Assembly: GCA_040905865.1 (NCBI GenBank)
Contig: JBBDQU010000032.1
Coordinates: forward strand, 1-40,081
Direction: 5' to 3'
DNA: 40,081 nt
Source: Alphaproteobacteria bacterium
Lineage (GTDB): Bacteria > Pseudomonadota > Alphaproteobacteria > UBA8366 > GCA-2717185
Shown: positions 8,334 through 15,664 of the stretch, piece by piece
Position numbering within the stretch: the first letter of the stretch is position 1
Layout: each line of letters starts with the position of its first letter
Position numbers and translations under genes: made by a program
The notes under the pieces: generated by a model
Databases searched by the model: none
What the model saw: the letters and a program-made list of their open reading frames with translations, nothing else
What the model was told of the DNA's origin: nothing

Positions 8334-8855
8334 CTATTCCTGCGGATAACGCCAGGGGCTTTCCGGCTGCTTGGCGTCCTCGTCGATGGTCCAGTGGGGC
8401 AGGGAGAAGCCTTCGGCCACTTCGACATAGACCATCCTTACCCGGGTGCCGATGCCGACGCGCCGGATCATCTCCGGCGGCGCGAACTGTCCGTCCGCCG
8501 TCATCAGGTTGCCGGCGACACGCAGCGCCTCATGCTCGCTGGGCGCGCCCTTCTGGGTGTCCAGGTCGGCCAGAATGACCATGTACGGCACCTTGTCCCG
8601 GAAAGCCGGTTGAATGGGGTGGTGGACTTCCGCATAGGAATGCACCGTGCCCTTGCCCTCCACCGGGACCCAGTCGCTGTCCCGCTCGCCCGTCCAGGGG
8701 CAGGTCGTGGTCGGCGGGTAACGCAGCAGCCCGCTGGTCCGGCCGCGCTGCAAATGCAAACTGCCTTCGTGGCAGTGGCGGAAGAATTCCAGATTTTCGT
8801 GATCCAGGTCGTCGATGCTGAGCATCATGCCCATGTATTCGCCTTGTACCGGCAT
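8334..8855 (-). CDS. OB-fold (DUF35-type) partner of thiolase-like protein, degenerate zinc ribbon
   Basis: A 173-aa Zn-ribbon/OB-fold protein. The layout is standard: an N-terminal helix ('HENLEFFRHCHEGSLHLQR'), a rubredoxin-like knuckle, then the OB beta barrel ('WVPVEGKGTVHSYAEVHHPIQPAFRDKVPYMVILADLD'). In the knuckle only one of four expected cysteines remains. The region 'LQRGRTSGLLRYPPTTTCPWTG' has Gly, Ser and Thr where relatives have CxxC and CPxC, so zinc is probably not bound. Family members form complexes with thiolase-fold proteins: ChsH2 C-terminal domain with the retro-aldolase Ltp2, and HMG-CoA synthase partners. The neighbouring thiolase-like gene fits that. The start at 8855 has an AGAGGGGGAGG ribosome site. 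Two large hairpins lie between it and the upstream gene. Confidence 0.8.
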   Translation of the reverse strand: MPVQGEYMGMMLSIDDLDHENLEFFRHCHEGSLHLQRGRTSGLLRYPPTTTCPWTGERDSDWVPVEGKGTVHSYAEVHHPIQPAFRDKVPYMVILADLDTQKGAPSEHEALRVAGNLMTADGQFAPPEMIRRVGIGTRVRMVYVEVAEGFSLPHWTIDEDAKQPESPWRYPQE

Positions 8856-8876
8856 GGTTATCCTCCCCCTCTTACG

Positions 8877-8922
8877 GATCGGATCAGGATTAATGCTTCT
8901 CATCAATCCTGTGAATCCGATC
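8877..8922. repeat. Imperfect inverted repeat (hairpin element 1)
   Basis: A 19-nt left arm (8877-8895) pairs with a 22-nt right arm (8901-8922) around a 5-nt loop, with one 3-nt bulge and one mismatch. The inner arms are CAGGATTAATG and CATCAATCCTG. It lies 22 bp upstream of the DUF35 start codon on the minus strand and shares its inner core with the hairpin 64 bp away. It could be an mRNA-processing or attenuator hairpin, a REP-like element or a regulator-binding palindrome. Confidence 0.75.
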
Positions 8923-8936
8923 ACTATTAATACAGC

Positions 8937-8987
8937 AGAGCAACGATACAGGATTGATGCATAACATCGATCCTGTATCGTTGCTCT
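8937..8987. repeat. Near-perfect 23-bp inverted repeat (hairpin element 2)
   Basis: The left arm 8937-8959 and right arm 8965-8987 are complementary at 22 of 23 positions, and the remaining pair can be a G-U wobble. A 5-nt loop CATAA separates them. The inner core CAGGATTGATG / CATCGATCCTG repeats that of hairpin 1. The right arm runs into the TAG stop (8986-8988) of the minus-strand thiolase-like gene, so the structure forms at the 3' end of that message and before the DUF35 gene. There is no U tract, so it is not a classic intrinsic terminator. It may stabilise or uncouple the upstream message. Confidence 0.85.
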
Positions 8988-10248
8988 AGCGATGGTCGCG
9001 GGCCATGACCATGGCCGAGCCCGTGCCCGGATTGGCCCAGCCCAGATTGGCGCTCAGTTCGGCATTCTTCACCTGCCGGCAGCCGCCCTCGCTGTAGTCA
9101 TAGGTGTGCTGCTTCCTGCCGTCCGGTCCGACGGGGCAGGAATCGTCCGCTTCGCCGCGCAGTTGCCGGGTATTTTCGATCACCATGTTCATGCCGTGGG
9201 TATAGCCCTCGCAGAGATGGCCGCCCGAGGTGTTGTTCGGCCGCCGGCCGCCCAGCTCTATCGCGCCGGATGATACGTAATCGCCGCCTTCGCCCTTCTT
9301 GCAGAAGCCATAATCCTCGAGCTGCAGCATGGTGGTGAAGGTGAAGGCGTCATAGGAACCGGTGACGTCGATATCCTCTGGTCCGACTCCCGCGTTCGGC
9401 CACAAAATATCCTTGGCGTAATGCCCGGCGACCGTGGATATCGGCCCGTGCTGGTAGTGCATGTCGGCGCGCGGCTTGCAGACGCGCCCGGCGACCGACT
9501 GGATCACCGCCGCCCGGTTGCGGCAGTCGCGCGCCCGGTCCAGCCGGGTGACGATGACGCAGGTGGCGTTGTCGGTTTCCACGCAGCAGTCCAGCAGATG
9601 CAGCGGCTTGCAGATGATCCGGGAGGTGACCACATCCTCGACCGTATAGCGCTTCCTGTAATAGGCCTTCGGGTTGTTGGAGGCGTGTTTCGAATGCGCC
9701 ATCTTCACATGCGCCACCTGTTCGGGCGTTGTGCCGTAATCATACATGTGGCGCAGGAAGGTGGGGGCGAACATCTGTCCGGCGCTCTGCCACCCATAGG
9801 CGCGATTGTGGATCTGATCGCCGACGATGGGCACGGCGGAGCGCGCGCCGGTGCCGCCGATGCGGACCTGACTGTAGCCGTTCATCGCGCGGAAGATCGC
9901 CACCGTCTTGCACATCCCGGCCTCGATCACGCCCATGGCGATGCCGATCAGCGCCTCTATCGACGATCCGCCGCCATGCACGTCCATGTAGAAATTCAGC
10001 CGGATGCCCAGGTCGCCGGCGACGAAATTGGCGAAGGTGGAATCGTTGCCGGAATAATCCAGCATGCCGTCGATATCCGCCGCGGTCATCCCGGCGTCTT
10101 CCATCGCGTTGCCGATGGCCCATGTGGCCAGCGCCCGTGTGGTTTCATTCGATCCGCGCCGGTAGCTGGTTTCCCCGACGCCGCAGATGGCGTATTTGCC
10201 GCGCAGATATTTCTCCGACGACGCATCGATCTCGTTCGATGGCGACAT
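8986..10248 (-). CDS. Thiolase-fold lipid-transfer-like protein without Cys nucleophile
   Basis: A 420-aa protein of the SCP-x thiolase/Ltp group. The N-terminal 'YAICGVGETSYRRGSNETTRALA' and 'DIDGMLDYSG' are typical. Where degradative thiolases have the nucleophilic Cys (CxSG/S), this protein reads 'DVHGGGSSIEAL' near residues 89-99. The C-terminal 'SGGHLCEGYTHGMNMVIENTRQLRGEA' keeps the His loop. Loss of the Cys is known in Ltp2-type retro-aldolases, which cleave beta-hydroxyacyl-CoA side chains of steroids together with a DUF35 partner. Such a partner is encoded immediately downstream. The start at 10248 has an AGGGAGGGGACC ribosome site. The family is confident; retro-aldolase chemistry is inference from the missing Cys and the neighbour. 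Confidence 0.85.
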   Translation of the reverse strand: MSPSNEIDASSEKYLRGKYAICGVGETSYRRGSNETTRALATWAIGNAMEDAGMTAADIDGMLDYSGNDSTFANFVAGDLGIRLNFYMDVHGGGSSIEALIGIAMGVIEAGMCKTVAIFRAMNGYSQVRIGGTGARSAVPIVGDQIHNRAYGWQSAGQMFAPTFLRHMYDYGTTPEQVAHVKMAHSKHASNNPKAYYRKRYTVEDVVTSRIICKPLHLLDCCVETDNATCVIVTRLDRARDCRNRAAVIQSVAGRVCKPRADMHYQHGPISTVAGHYAKDILWPNAGVGPEDIDVTGSYDAFTFTTMLQLEDYGFCKKGEGGDYVSSGAIELGGRRPNNTSGGHLCEGYTHGMNMVIENTRQLRGEADDSCPVGPDGRKQHTYDYSEGGCRQVKNAELSANLGWANPGTGSAMVMARDHR

Positions 10249-10384
10249 GGTCCCCTCCCTGATGGCGCGCGTGTGTTGCGCCCGGCCATTAAAGCACACT
10301 CGACGGTATCTCGTTCAAGGGGCAAACGCGGGCGGACGGGAATTAGATTCGGATCAGCATCGGACAGGGGCGCTTCATATGAAT

Positions 10385-10894
10385 TCAGATAAACGGGTCG
10401 TGCGACCATTGCAGCAGCGCCTGCCGCTGGCGGCGGCGGCAGAAGATGTCGCCCGGCTCGCAGTTGGCGCGGATCTGTCCCGCGTGGCGGGCGAAACCGC
10501 GCCAGCGTCTGATCTGCTTCTCGTCGATTTCGATCAGGCGCCGCCCCAGCCAGTAGCGGCAGTACCACTGGAACCAGCCGCGCGGGTCGGGGCCGATGAT
10601 CCAGCCTTTTTCGCGCCAGACATGCAGCGGCTGGCGGCTCCGGATGCCGAAATGATTGACCGCCGGATCGGGAACGGCGCTGGTCTTCGCGGTTTCGAAC
10701 CAGTCATCGGGCAGTTCCGGGCGGCAGTCGTTGCAGTATTTGCCCTCGAACACGCCCAGCGCCAGCATTTCCTTCGGCGTGAAATGCGGTTCGAACCCGG
10801 GCGCGAAAGCCGCGCCCGGCGGGGCGTCCAGCCGGTACCGGTAACCGGACTGCATGCTGTCGCTCACGGAAACGATATCACCGATTCTGTACAT
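10385..10894 (-). CDS. Conserved hypothetical protein, Trp/Arg-rich
   Basis: A 169-aa soluble protein with no membrane segment. I recognise it as a type seen in several bacteria but know no function. Visible features are an N-terminal 'MYRIGDIVSVSDSMQSGYRYRL' strand pair, a 'LTPKEML'-like 'FTPKEMLALGVFEGKYCNDC' segment and an aromatic/basic middle 'DPRGWFQWYCRYWLGRR'. The C-terminus 'IRANCEPGDIFCRRRQRQALLQWSHD' contains a second pair of cysteines. The two Cys pairs and the conserved Trp/Tyr/Arg block suggest a structured nucleic-acid- or ligand-binding fold, but this is speculation. It starts at ATG 10894 with CGGGG a few bases upstream. It heads the minus-strand side of the divergent region facing the flavin monooxygenase and lies 136 bp upstream of the thiolase-like gene. 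Confidence 0.7.
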   Translation of the reverse strand: MYRIGDIVSVSDSMQSGYRYRLDAPPGAAFAPGFEPHFTPKEMLALGVFEGKYCNDCRPELPDDWFETAKTSAVPDPAVNHFGIRSRQPLHVWREKGWIIGPDPRGWFQWYCRYWLGRRLIEIDEKQIRRWRGFARHAGQIRANCEPGDIFCRRRQRQALLQWSHDPFI

Positions 10895-10990
10895 TTGCCC
10901 CGATCCATTGCTCTTGTATCCCGGCCTATCCTAACATCCTTCACGGACGCTGCCGTATCGACAGCCAGGCCGTTCGGGAAGGAATGCATT

Positions 10991-12142
10991 GTGGCGCAGG
11001 ACAGGCTTTCGATTGCAATCGTCGGGGCGGGAATTGGCGGGCTCGCGGCGGCGGCGTTGCGGCGGGTCGGGCATGACGTCGCGATATACGAGCAGGCGCA
11101 CGCCTTCGCCCGGATCGGCGCCGGAATCCAGCAGGCGCCGAACGCGGTGAAGGTGCTGCGCGGGCTGGGACTGGAGGAACGGCTCGGCCAGCTTGCGGCG
11201 CGGCCGGATGCCCAGATGAACCGCGTCTGGGATACCGGCGAGATCAAGTGGAACAAGCCGATGGGCGGCCCGATGGCGGATGATTACGGCGCGCCGTATT
11301 TCCACCTGCATCGCGGAGACCTGCATATGGCGCTGGCGGAAATCGTACCGGAAGAGATCGTGCACCGGGACAAGAAACTCGTGGACCTGTCGCAGGATGC
11401 CGACGCGGTGACCCTGAAATTCGAGGACGGCGGCACGGCGCAGGCGGAAATCGCCATCGGCGCGGACGGCGTGCATTCGGTCGTGCGGCAGGTATTGCTG
11501 GGGGTGGAAAAGCCGCAGTTTTCCGGTCGGGTCGCCTATCGCACGACCTTCCCGGCGGCGCTGCTGGGCGATGTGCCGATTGACGATTACGCGAAATGGT
11601 GGGGGCCGGACCGGCACATCGTCATCTACTACATCACGCCGGACAAGGACGAGATCTACTTCGTAACCAGCACGCCGGAACCTGATTTCACGACCGAATC
11701 CTATTCGGCAAAGGGCGACCTCGCCACCCTGCGCAAGGCCTATGAGGGGTTTCACCCGCATGTGCGGGCGGTGCTGGCGGCCTGTCCGGAAGTCTATAAA
11801 TGGGCGCTCTATGTGCGCGATCCGCTGCCGCGCTGGGGTCGGGGGCGGGTGACGCTGCTGGGCGATTCCTGCCATCCGATGACGCCCTACATGGCGCAGG
11901 GCGCGGCGACCTCGATCGAGGACGCCGCCGTGCTGTCGCGCTGCCTGGACGGAATCGGCGCAGGCGACGTGGCGCGGGCGCTGCGCCGCTACGAGGACAG
12001 CCGCCGCGACCGGACCGCGCGCATCCAGACGATTTCGCGCCTGAATGACATGGAAAAAATCCGGGAGGAAACCGACCGGACCTACCGCTACGATGCCTGG
12101 ACCGCGCCGCTCGCGCCGATGCCCGAAGCGGTGGAGGCGTAG
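10991..12142 (+). CDS. FAD-dependent aromatic monooxygenase (salicylate hydroxylase-like)
   Basis: A 383-aa group A flavoprotein monooxygenase, which hydroxylates an aromatic ring using NAD(P)H and O2. The three classic motifs are present: the dinucleotide-binding 'IVGAGIGGLAAAALRRVGHDVAIYEQ' (residues 10-35), the DG motif 'IGADGVHSVVRQ' near 157, and the GD motif 'VTLLGDSCHPMTPYMAQGAATSIEDA' near 286-311. The length fits 3-hydroxybenzoate 6-hydroxylase, salicylate 1-hydroxylase and 6-hydroxynicotinate 3-monooxygenase relatives, and these cannot be told apart here. The start is GTG at 10991, seven bases after GGAAGGA. The longer in-frame extension is the shadow of the minus-strand gene. It is followed by an ACMSD-type amidohydrolase, as in several ring-cleavage or decarboxylation pathways. 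Confidence 0.9.
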   Translation: MAQDRLSIAIVGAGIGGLAAAALRRVGHDVAIYEQAHAFARIGAGIQQAPNAVKVLRGLGLEERLGQLAARPDAQMNRVWDTGEIKWNKPMGGPMADDYGAPYFHLHRGDLHMALAEIVPEEIVHRDKKLVDLSQDADAVTLKFEDGGTAQAEIAIGADGVHSVVRQVLLGVEKPQFSGRVAYRTTFPAALLGDVPIDDYAKWWGPDRHIVIYYITPDKDEIYFVTSTPEPDFTTESYSAKGDLATLRKAYEGFHPHVRAVLAACPEVYKWALYVRDPLPRWGRGRVTLLGDSCHPMTPYMAQGAATSIEDAAVLSRCLDGIGAGDVARALRRYEDSRRDRTARIQTISRLNDMEKIREETDRTYRYDAWTAPLAPMPEAVEA

Positions 12143-12236
12143 GGGGCCGGGGCTGGCCGCTGGACGCGTTGCGCCGGCCCTTTTACGATGGCCCGCAACA
12201 TGGCCCATACCGGCCGGTCAACAGGGGGAAGATCAC

Positions 12237-13292
12237 ATGGGTATCGGTCCAACGGATATCGGCTTTGTCGGCTGCGAACTGCGCAGCGCCGCGATGGATG
12301 GCGGCGGGCACGGCCACAGCCATGCGGAACGCCGCGAGGTGCATGTCAACGGCACGCGGATCAAAACCGTCGATATCCACGCGCATTGCGCGGTGCCGGC
12401 GGCGCTGGCGGCGGCGGATTTCCCGCTGGAGGCGCCGGGCCTGCTGATGGAGGACGTCACCAGCCGCATCGCGGCGATGGACGCGCAGGGGCTGGATGTC
12501 GCGGCGCTTTCCATCAATCCGTGGTGGTACGACCGGGACCGCGACCTTTCGGCCGAGATCATACGGCTGCAGAACGAGGCGCTGGTGGAAATCTGCGCCG
12601 CCAGCCCGGACCGTTTCGTCGCCTTCGCCACCGCGGCCCTGCACCACCCGGACCTCGCGGTGGAGCAACTGGAGCATGCGGTGAAAAAGCTCGGCTTCCG
12701 GGGCGTCGGCGTCGCCGGCAGCGTCGACGGGCTGGAACTCGCCGACCGGAAATTCGATCCGTTCTGGGCGAAATGCGAGGAACTGGACGTGCTGGTCTTC
12801 CTGCACCCCAAGGGCGTGCGCGAACTGAACGAAAGCACCCGCTTCAACGGCAACGGTTTCCTGCAGAACACGCTGGGCAACCCGCTGGAGACCACCATCG
12901 CGCTGACCCACCTTATCTTCGAGGGCACGCTGGATCGCCATCCGGGGCTGAAGATTTGCGCCGCCCATGGCGGCGGCATGTTCCCCTCCTACGCCAACCG
13001 CCACGATGCGGTGATCCGCACCTTCCCGGGCAAGGTCGGCAATGTGCCGAAGAAGAAGCCGACCGATTACCTGAAGGACGGCCAGCTGTTCTTCGACACC
13101 ATCGTCTTTACCGAGGAAGCCCTGCGCCACCTGATCGCGGAGACCGGCGCCGACCGGATCATGATCGGCACCGACTATCCCTTCCCCTGGACCAGCACGG
13201 AAGTCGACCTGGTGCTGAACACGCCGGGGCTGAGCGACGACGACCGCATCGCCATCCTGGGCGGCACGGCGGCGAGGTTGATGGGGATCTGA
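12237..13292 (+). CDS. Amidohydrolase family 2 (ACMSD-like) metal enzyme
   Basis: A 351-aa TIM-barrel amidohydrolase of the aminocarboxymuconate-semialdehyde decarboxylase / gamma-resorcylate decarboxylase group. The HxH metal site 'VDIHAHC' is at residues 46-51, a later metal His is in 'ICAAHGGGMFPSY', and the catalytic Asp is in 'IMIGTDYPFPW'. An unusual His-rich N-terminal extension ('GGGHGHSHAERREVHVNG') precedes the barrel and may bind metal. The family does non-oxidative decarboxylation of aromatic or muconate acids, or hydrolysis. The ATG at 12237 follows AGGGGGAAG. It lies 94 bp after the flavin monooxygenase on the same strand, so hydroxylation followed by decarboxylation or hydrolysis is a reasonable pair of steps. 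The substrate is unknown. Confidence 0.9.
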   Translation: MGIGPTDIGFVGCELRSAAMDGGGHGHSHAERREVHVNGTRIKTVDIHAHCAVPAALAAADFPLEAPGLLMEDVTSRIAAMDAQGLDVAALSINPWWYDRDRDLSAEIIRLQNEALVEICAASPDRFVAFATAALHHPDLAVEQLEHAVKKLGFRGVGVAGSVDGLELADRKFDPFWAKCEELDVLVFLHPKGVRELNESTRFNGNGFLQNTLGNPLETTIALTHLIFEGTLDRHPGLKICAAHGGGMFPSYANRHDAVIRTFPGKVGNVPKKKPTDYLKDGQLFFDTIVFTEEALRHLIAETGADRIMIGTDYPFPWTSTEVDLVLNTPGLSDDDRIAILGGTAARLMGI

Positions 13293-13304
13293 GGCGCGGC
13301 AGCG

Positions 13305-13727
13305 TTACCCGCTGAACTGTCCCGCGAGCAATACGGTGGCCGCCGCGGCGAGACAGCCCCAGAAAAGCGCTTTGCGGACGGTCGGCGAAAGGGCCCGGCC
13401 CCCTGTATCGCCGTCGGCCTGCGTGCCGTCGTCGACCGGCGATCCGGGCTCCGGCAGCGCGTCGACGAGCCGGACCGCGATGGCCAGCAGTCCCGGTTTC
13501 CGCCAGTCGTCTTCCGGCAGCCGGGCGAGGCTGTCGGCCAGGTCCGCCGCGGCGTCGGCTCGCGGCATCTCCGACAGGCGCGCCGCTTCCGCCCACGGGT
13601 TCGGCCCCAGCCGCGCCAGGGCGGACAGGACAGTCAGCCGCTGGCCGTTTTCCTCCTCCCCGATGACGGTGAAAAGGAAGTCGTTGAACCGTGAATGACC
13701 AAGTGCGTATTCGTGGCGAAGCGTCAT
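13305..13727 (-). CDS. Hypothetical protein with C-terminal membrane anchor
   Basis: A 140-aa protein. The N-terminal 100 residues are helical and charged (segments 'EYALGHSRFNDFLFTVIGEEENGQRLTVLSALARLG' and 'EAARLSEMPRADAAADLADSLARLPEDDW'), and a single C-terminal helix 'ALFWGCLAAAATVLLAGQF' would anchor it. No family is recognised. The length and GC-biased third positions support a real gene. The ATG at 13727 is chosen; a TTG at 13760 in frame would add eleven residues. On the minus strand a TATAAT sits at 13774-13779, but without a good -35. It converges with the amidohydrolase gene, 12 bp away. Confidence 0.6.
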   Translation of the reverse strand: MTLRHEYALGHSRFNDFLFTVIGEEENGQRLTVLSALARLGPNPWAEAARLSEMPRADAAADLADSLARLPEDDWRKPGLLAIAVRLVDALPEPGSPVDDGTQADGDTGGRALSPTVRKALFWGCLAAAATVLLAGQFSG

Positions 13728-13937
13728 GTCGATATCCCGTATTGAACCGATATTATTCAAAATAAATGCGTGTATTATAATTGCCGTTATTTCAACGATT
13801 ATTGTTCACAGATAGGCATTCCCTTATGGGATTCAACGCATATATCTACGGTGCTATAGAGATTCGCGGGCGGTGCGGGCCGCCCTGCGACGACGCGGAG
13901 AATTTCGCGCGCTTCCTCTTCCATCGGTCGTCCATGT

Positions 13938-14198
13938 TCAGCTTATCCGCGCAAAATAGCCGAAGACGGCGAAGGCGCAAAATACCGTGCAGTTTATTCT
14001 CAGCTCCTCCTGGACGCCCAGCTTCCGGAACGCGGCCAGATCCAGCGGAAGCCAGGCCACGACCACCAGGAAATAGCCGAGCAGGTTACGGCTCTGGATA
14101 TAGTCCGGCCGGTTGACTGCCGGGATGGTGAAGGCCCGGAAAACCTTGCTGACCCCCGTCAGCAGATACGCGATCACTATGACTTCCACCCAGGTCAA
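13938..14198 (-). CDS. Small hypothetical inner-membrane protein
   Basis: A protein of about 86 aa with three hydrophobic stretches: 'VEVIVIAYLLTGVSKVF', 'NLLGYFLVVVAWLPLDLAAF' and 'INCTVFCAFAVFGYFA'. No family is recognised. The start is uncertain. TTG at 14198 is preferred because GAGGGGGGACC lies just upstream and the first membrane helix begins there. A longer frame reaches ATG at 14273 but encodes an unconvincing polar extension. It lies between the anchored hypothetical protein and the OmpA-like gene, on the opposite strand to the latter. Confidence 0.5.
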   Translation of the reverse strand: MTWVEVIVIAYLLTGVSKVFRAFTIPAVNRPDYIQSRNLLGYFLVVVAWLPLDLAAFRKLGVQEELRINCTVFCAFAVFGYFARIS

Positions 14199-14352
14199 GA
14201 CGGTCCCCCCTCGTGTTCCATGGGGGCAGGATAGCGCAGCCTGTTTCCCTGTGGCTATACGGGACATCGCCATGGCCGGGGGGCCTGACGATCCTCCTCG
14301 ATTGATCGGGCCGGCCTTAATCGCCTCTTCGCCTGACGCCCGCCTTTACCGT

Positions 14353-14364
14353 CCCCCCCCCCCC
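14353..14364. repeat. Poly(C) tract of 12 nt
   Basis: An uninterrupted run of twelve C lies about 70 bp upstream of the OmpA-domain gene start, in the intergenic region. Runs of this length are prone to slipped-strand mispairing and can change promoter spacing. No clear -35/-10 pair flanks it here. Confidence 0.9.
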
Positions 14365-14435
14365 ACACCCTCCGGAACCTTTCCGCAGCCCTCCGCGTTG
14401 GTTTTCTTACCGCAACAGGCACGGAAGGATACCTC

Positions 14436-15419
14436 ATGTTCAGACGCGGCTTGACGATTACCACCTCCGCCGTCGCCCTGACCCTGGCCGCCGTGACGGC
14501 GCCGGTCGAGGCGAACTGGCTCAATGACATCCTGAATGACGACATCGCGGAAGTCCGTAAGATGAATGCCGAAGGCTCGGATTTTTCGGCCCATCTGGCG
14601 CGGGAATACCGCCAGCTGGCCCTGTTCGAGGCGGATGCGATGTATGATTTTCCCGCCTCCGACTATTTCGCCGACAAGGCGCTGGCCGTGCGGGACGGGC
14701 GCGATGAAATCCCCGCCGTCCCGCAGATCTGGGATATCGAGCCGGCCCTCATGGATGAACTGATCGCCAGCCGCGAGCAGCTGACCGCCGCGTTTCGCCA
14801 GGACGCCAAGGCGCTGGCGCCGCAGCAGGCGGCGACGGCCCAGGCGAAGTATGACTGCTGGGTCGAGCAGACGGAGGAAGGCTATGCCTATCCATGGCAA
14901 TCGGCGCATATCGTCAACTGCAAGGAGGCGTTCCGGTCGGCCATGAGTGAGCTGGACAGGGCCATCGACGCGGCGCGCCCGGCCCCGGTTGCCGTGGCGC
15001 CCGCCGCGCCGCAGGACCCGACCTATGTGCCGACCGATGACAGGGCGGTCGTGTATTTCGATTTCGACCAGGCGCGGATCACGCCGGACGCGCAGGCGAC
15101 AATCGACCGGCTGGTCGAGCGCGTCGCGGCGGGGCGGAATATTGTCGTGACCGTCGAGGGGCATGCGGACCGTTCGGGTCCCGCGGACTATAACCGGGAA
15201 CTGTCGCGCGAACGCGCCCTGGCGGTCCGGGAGGCGCTCCTTCGCCACGGGCTGGATGTCCGTGACGTCAGGGAGCTGAACATCGTCGCGGAAGGCGAGA
15301 GCGATCCGCTTGTGGAGACCGGCGACGGCGTCCGGCACCCGAAGAACCGCCGCGCGGAAATTGCGGCCTATCGCCTGCAACCGGCCGCCGCGGGAACTTT
15401 CGGCGCTGCGTCGCGTTAA
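14436..15419 (+). CDS. OmpA-family outer-membrane / peptidoglycan-associated protein
   Basis: A 327-aa exported protein. A signal peptide (MFRRGLTITTSAVALTLAAV, cleavage near VEA-NW) is followed by a helical region of about 160 residues with two cysteines ('YDCWVEQTEEG', 'IVNCKEAF') that could form a disulfide. A Pro/Ala linker leads to a C-terminal OmpA domain: 'AVVYFDFDQARITPDAQATIDRL', 'VEGHADRSGPADYNRELSRERALAVREAL' and 'PKNRRAEIAAYRL'. The Asp/Arg residues that grip peptidoglycan are in the last two. There is no lipobox. It probably tethers the envelope to peptidoglycan. The start at 14436 has a GGAAGGA ribosome site. An entericidin-like lipoprotein follows 33 bp downstream, and a poly(C) tract lies upstream. 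Confidence 0.9.
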   Translation: MFRRGLTITTSAVALTLAAVTAPVEANWLNDILNDDIAEVRKMNAEGSDFSAHLAREYRQLALFEADAMYDFPASDYFADKALAVRDGRDEIPAVPQIWDIEPALMDELIASREQLTAAFRQDAKALAPQQAATAQAKYDCWVEQTEEGYAYPWQSAHIVNCKEAFRSAMSELDRAIDAARPAPVAVAPAAPQDPTYVPTDDRAVVYFDFDQARITPDAQATIDRLVERVAAGRNIVVTVEGHADRSGPADYNRELSRERALAVREALLRHGLDVRDVRELNIVAEGESDPLVETGDGVRHPKNRRAEIAAYRLQPAAAGTFGAASR

Positions 15420-15452
15420 CAGTGTATCGCTCATATGGAAAAGGAGACTGTT

Positions 15453-15611
15453 ATGATCCGTCGTATCATGTCGTCGTTAATCGTTCTCACGTTCGCAACC
15501 GCCCTCGCCGCCTGTGGCGATACCTGGCGCGGGGCCAAGCAGGATACCGGCGAAAACATCGAGGCGACCGGCGAAGCCCTCGACAGAACCGGCGAAAAGG
15601 TCAAGCGGTAG
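15453..15611 (+). CDS. Entericidin-like small lipoprotein
   Basis: A 52-aa lipoprotein. An n-region 'MIRRIM', a hydrophobic stretch 'SSLIVLTFATALAA' and Cys21 form a lipobox (LAAC). The mature 32-residue peptide 'CGDTWRGAKQDTGENIEATG...' is hydrophilic with repeated TGE units. This matches the entericidin EcnA/EcnB pattern (a short Cys-anchored amphipathic peptide with Gly/Ala-spaced helices), widespread in Alphaproteobacteria. In enterobacteria the pair is described as a toxin/antidote in stationary phase; in alphaproteobacteria the function is mostly unproven. The ribosome site AAGGAG is 7 bp before the ATG. It probably shares a message with the OmpA-domain gene. Confidence 0.8.
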   Translation: MIRRIMSSLIVLTFATALAACGDTWRGAKQDTGENIEATGEALDRTGEKVKR

Positions 15612-15630
15612 GCGCATACCCCCATTGGAT

Positions 15631-15650
15631 CGGGCCGGGCGGCTGGCCCG
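15631..15650. terminator. Possible hairpin between convergent genes
   Basis: CGGGCC (15631-15636) pairs with GGCCCG (15645-15650) around an 8-nt loop in the 53-bp gap between the plus-strand entericidin gene and the minus-strand AtuA small-subunit gene. No U tract follows on either strand, so termination is only a guess from position. Confidence 0.3.
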
Positions 15651-15664
15651 CTTCGACAATGCAG

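Noticed and set aside
10931-12208. Minus-strand frame of 425 codons opposite the flavin monooxygenase
   Set aside because: The plus-strand protein carries all three flavoprotein motifs; the antisense product resembles no family.
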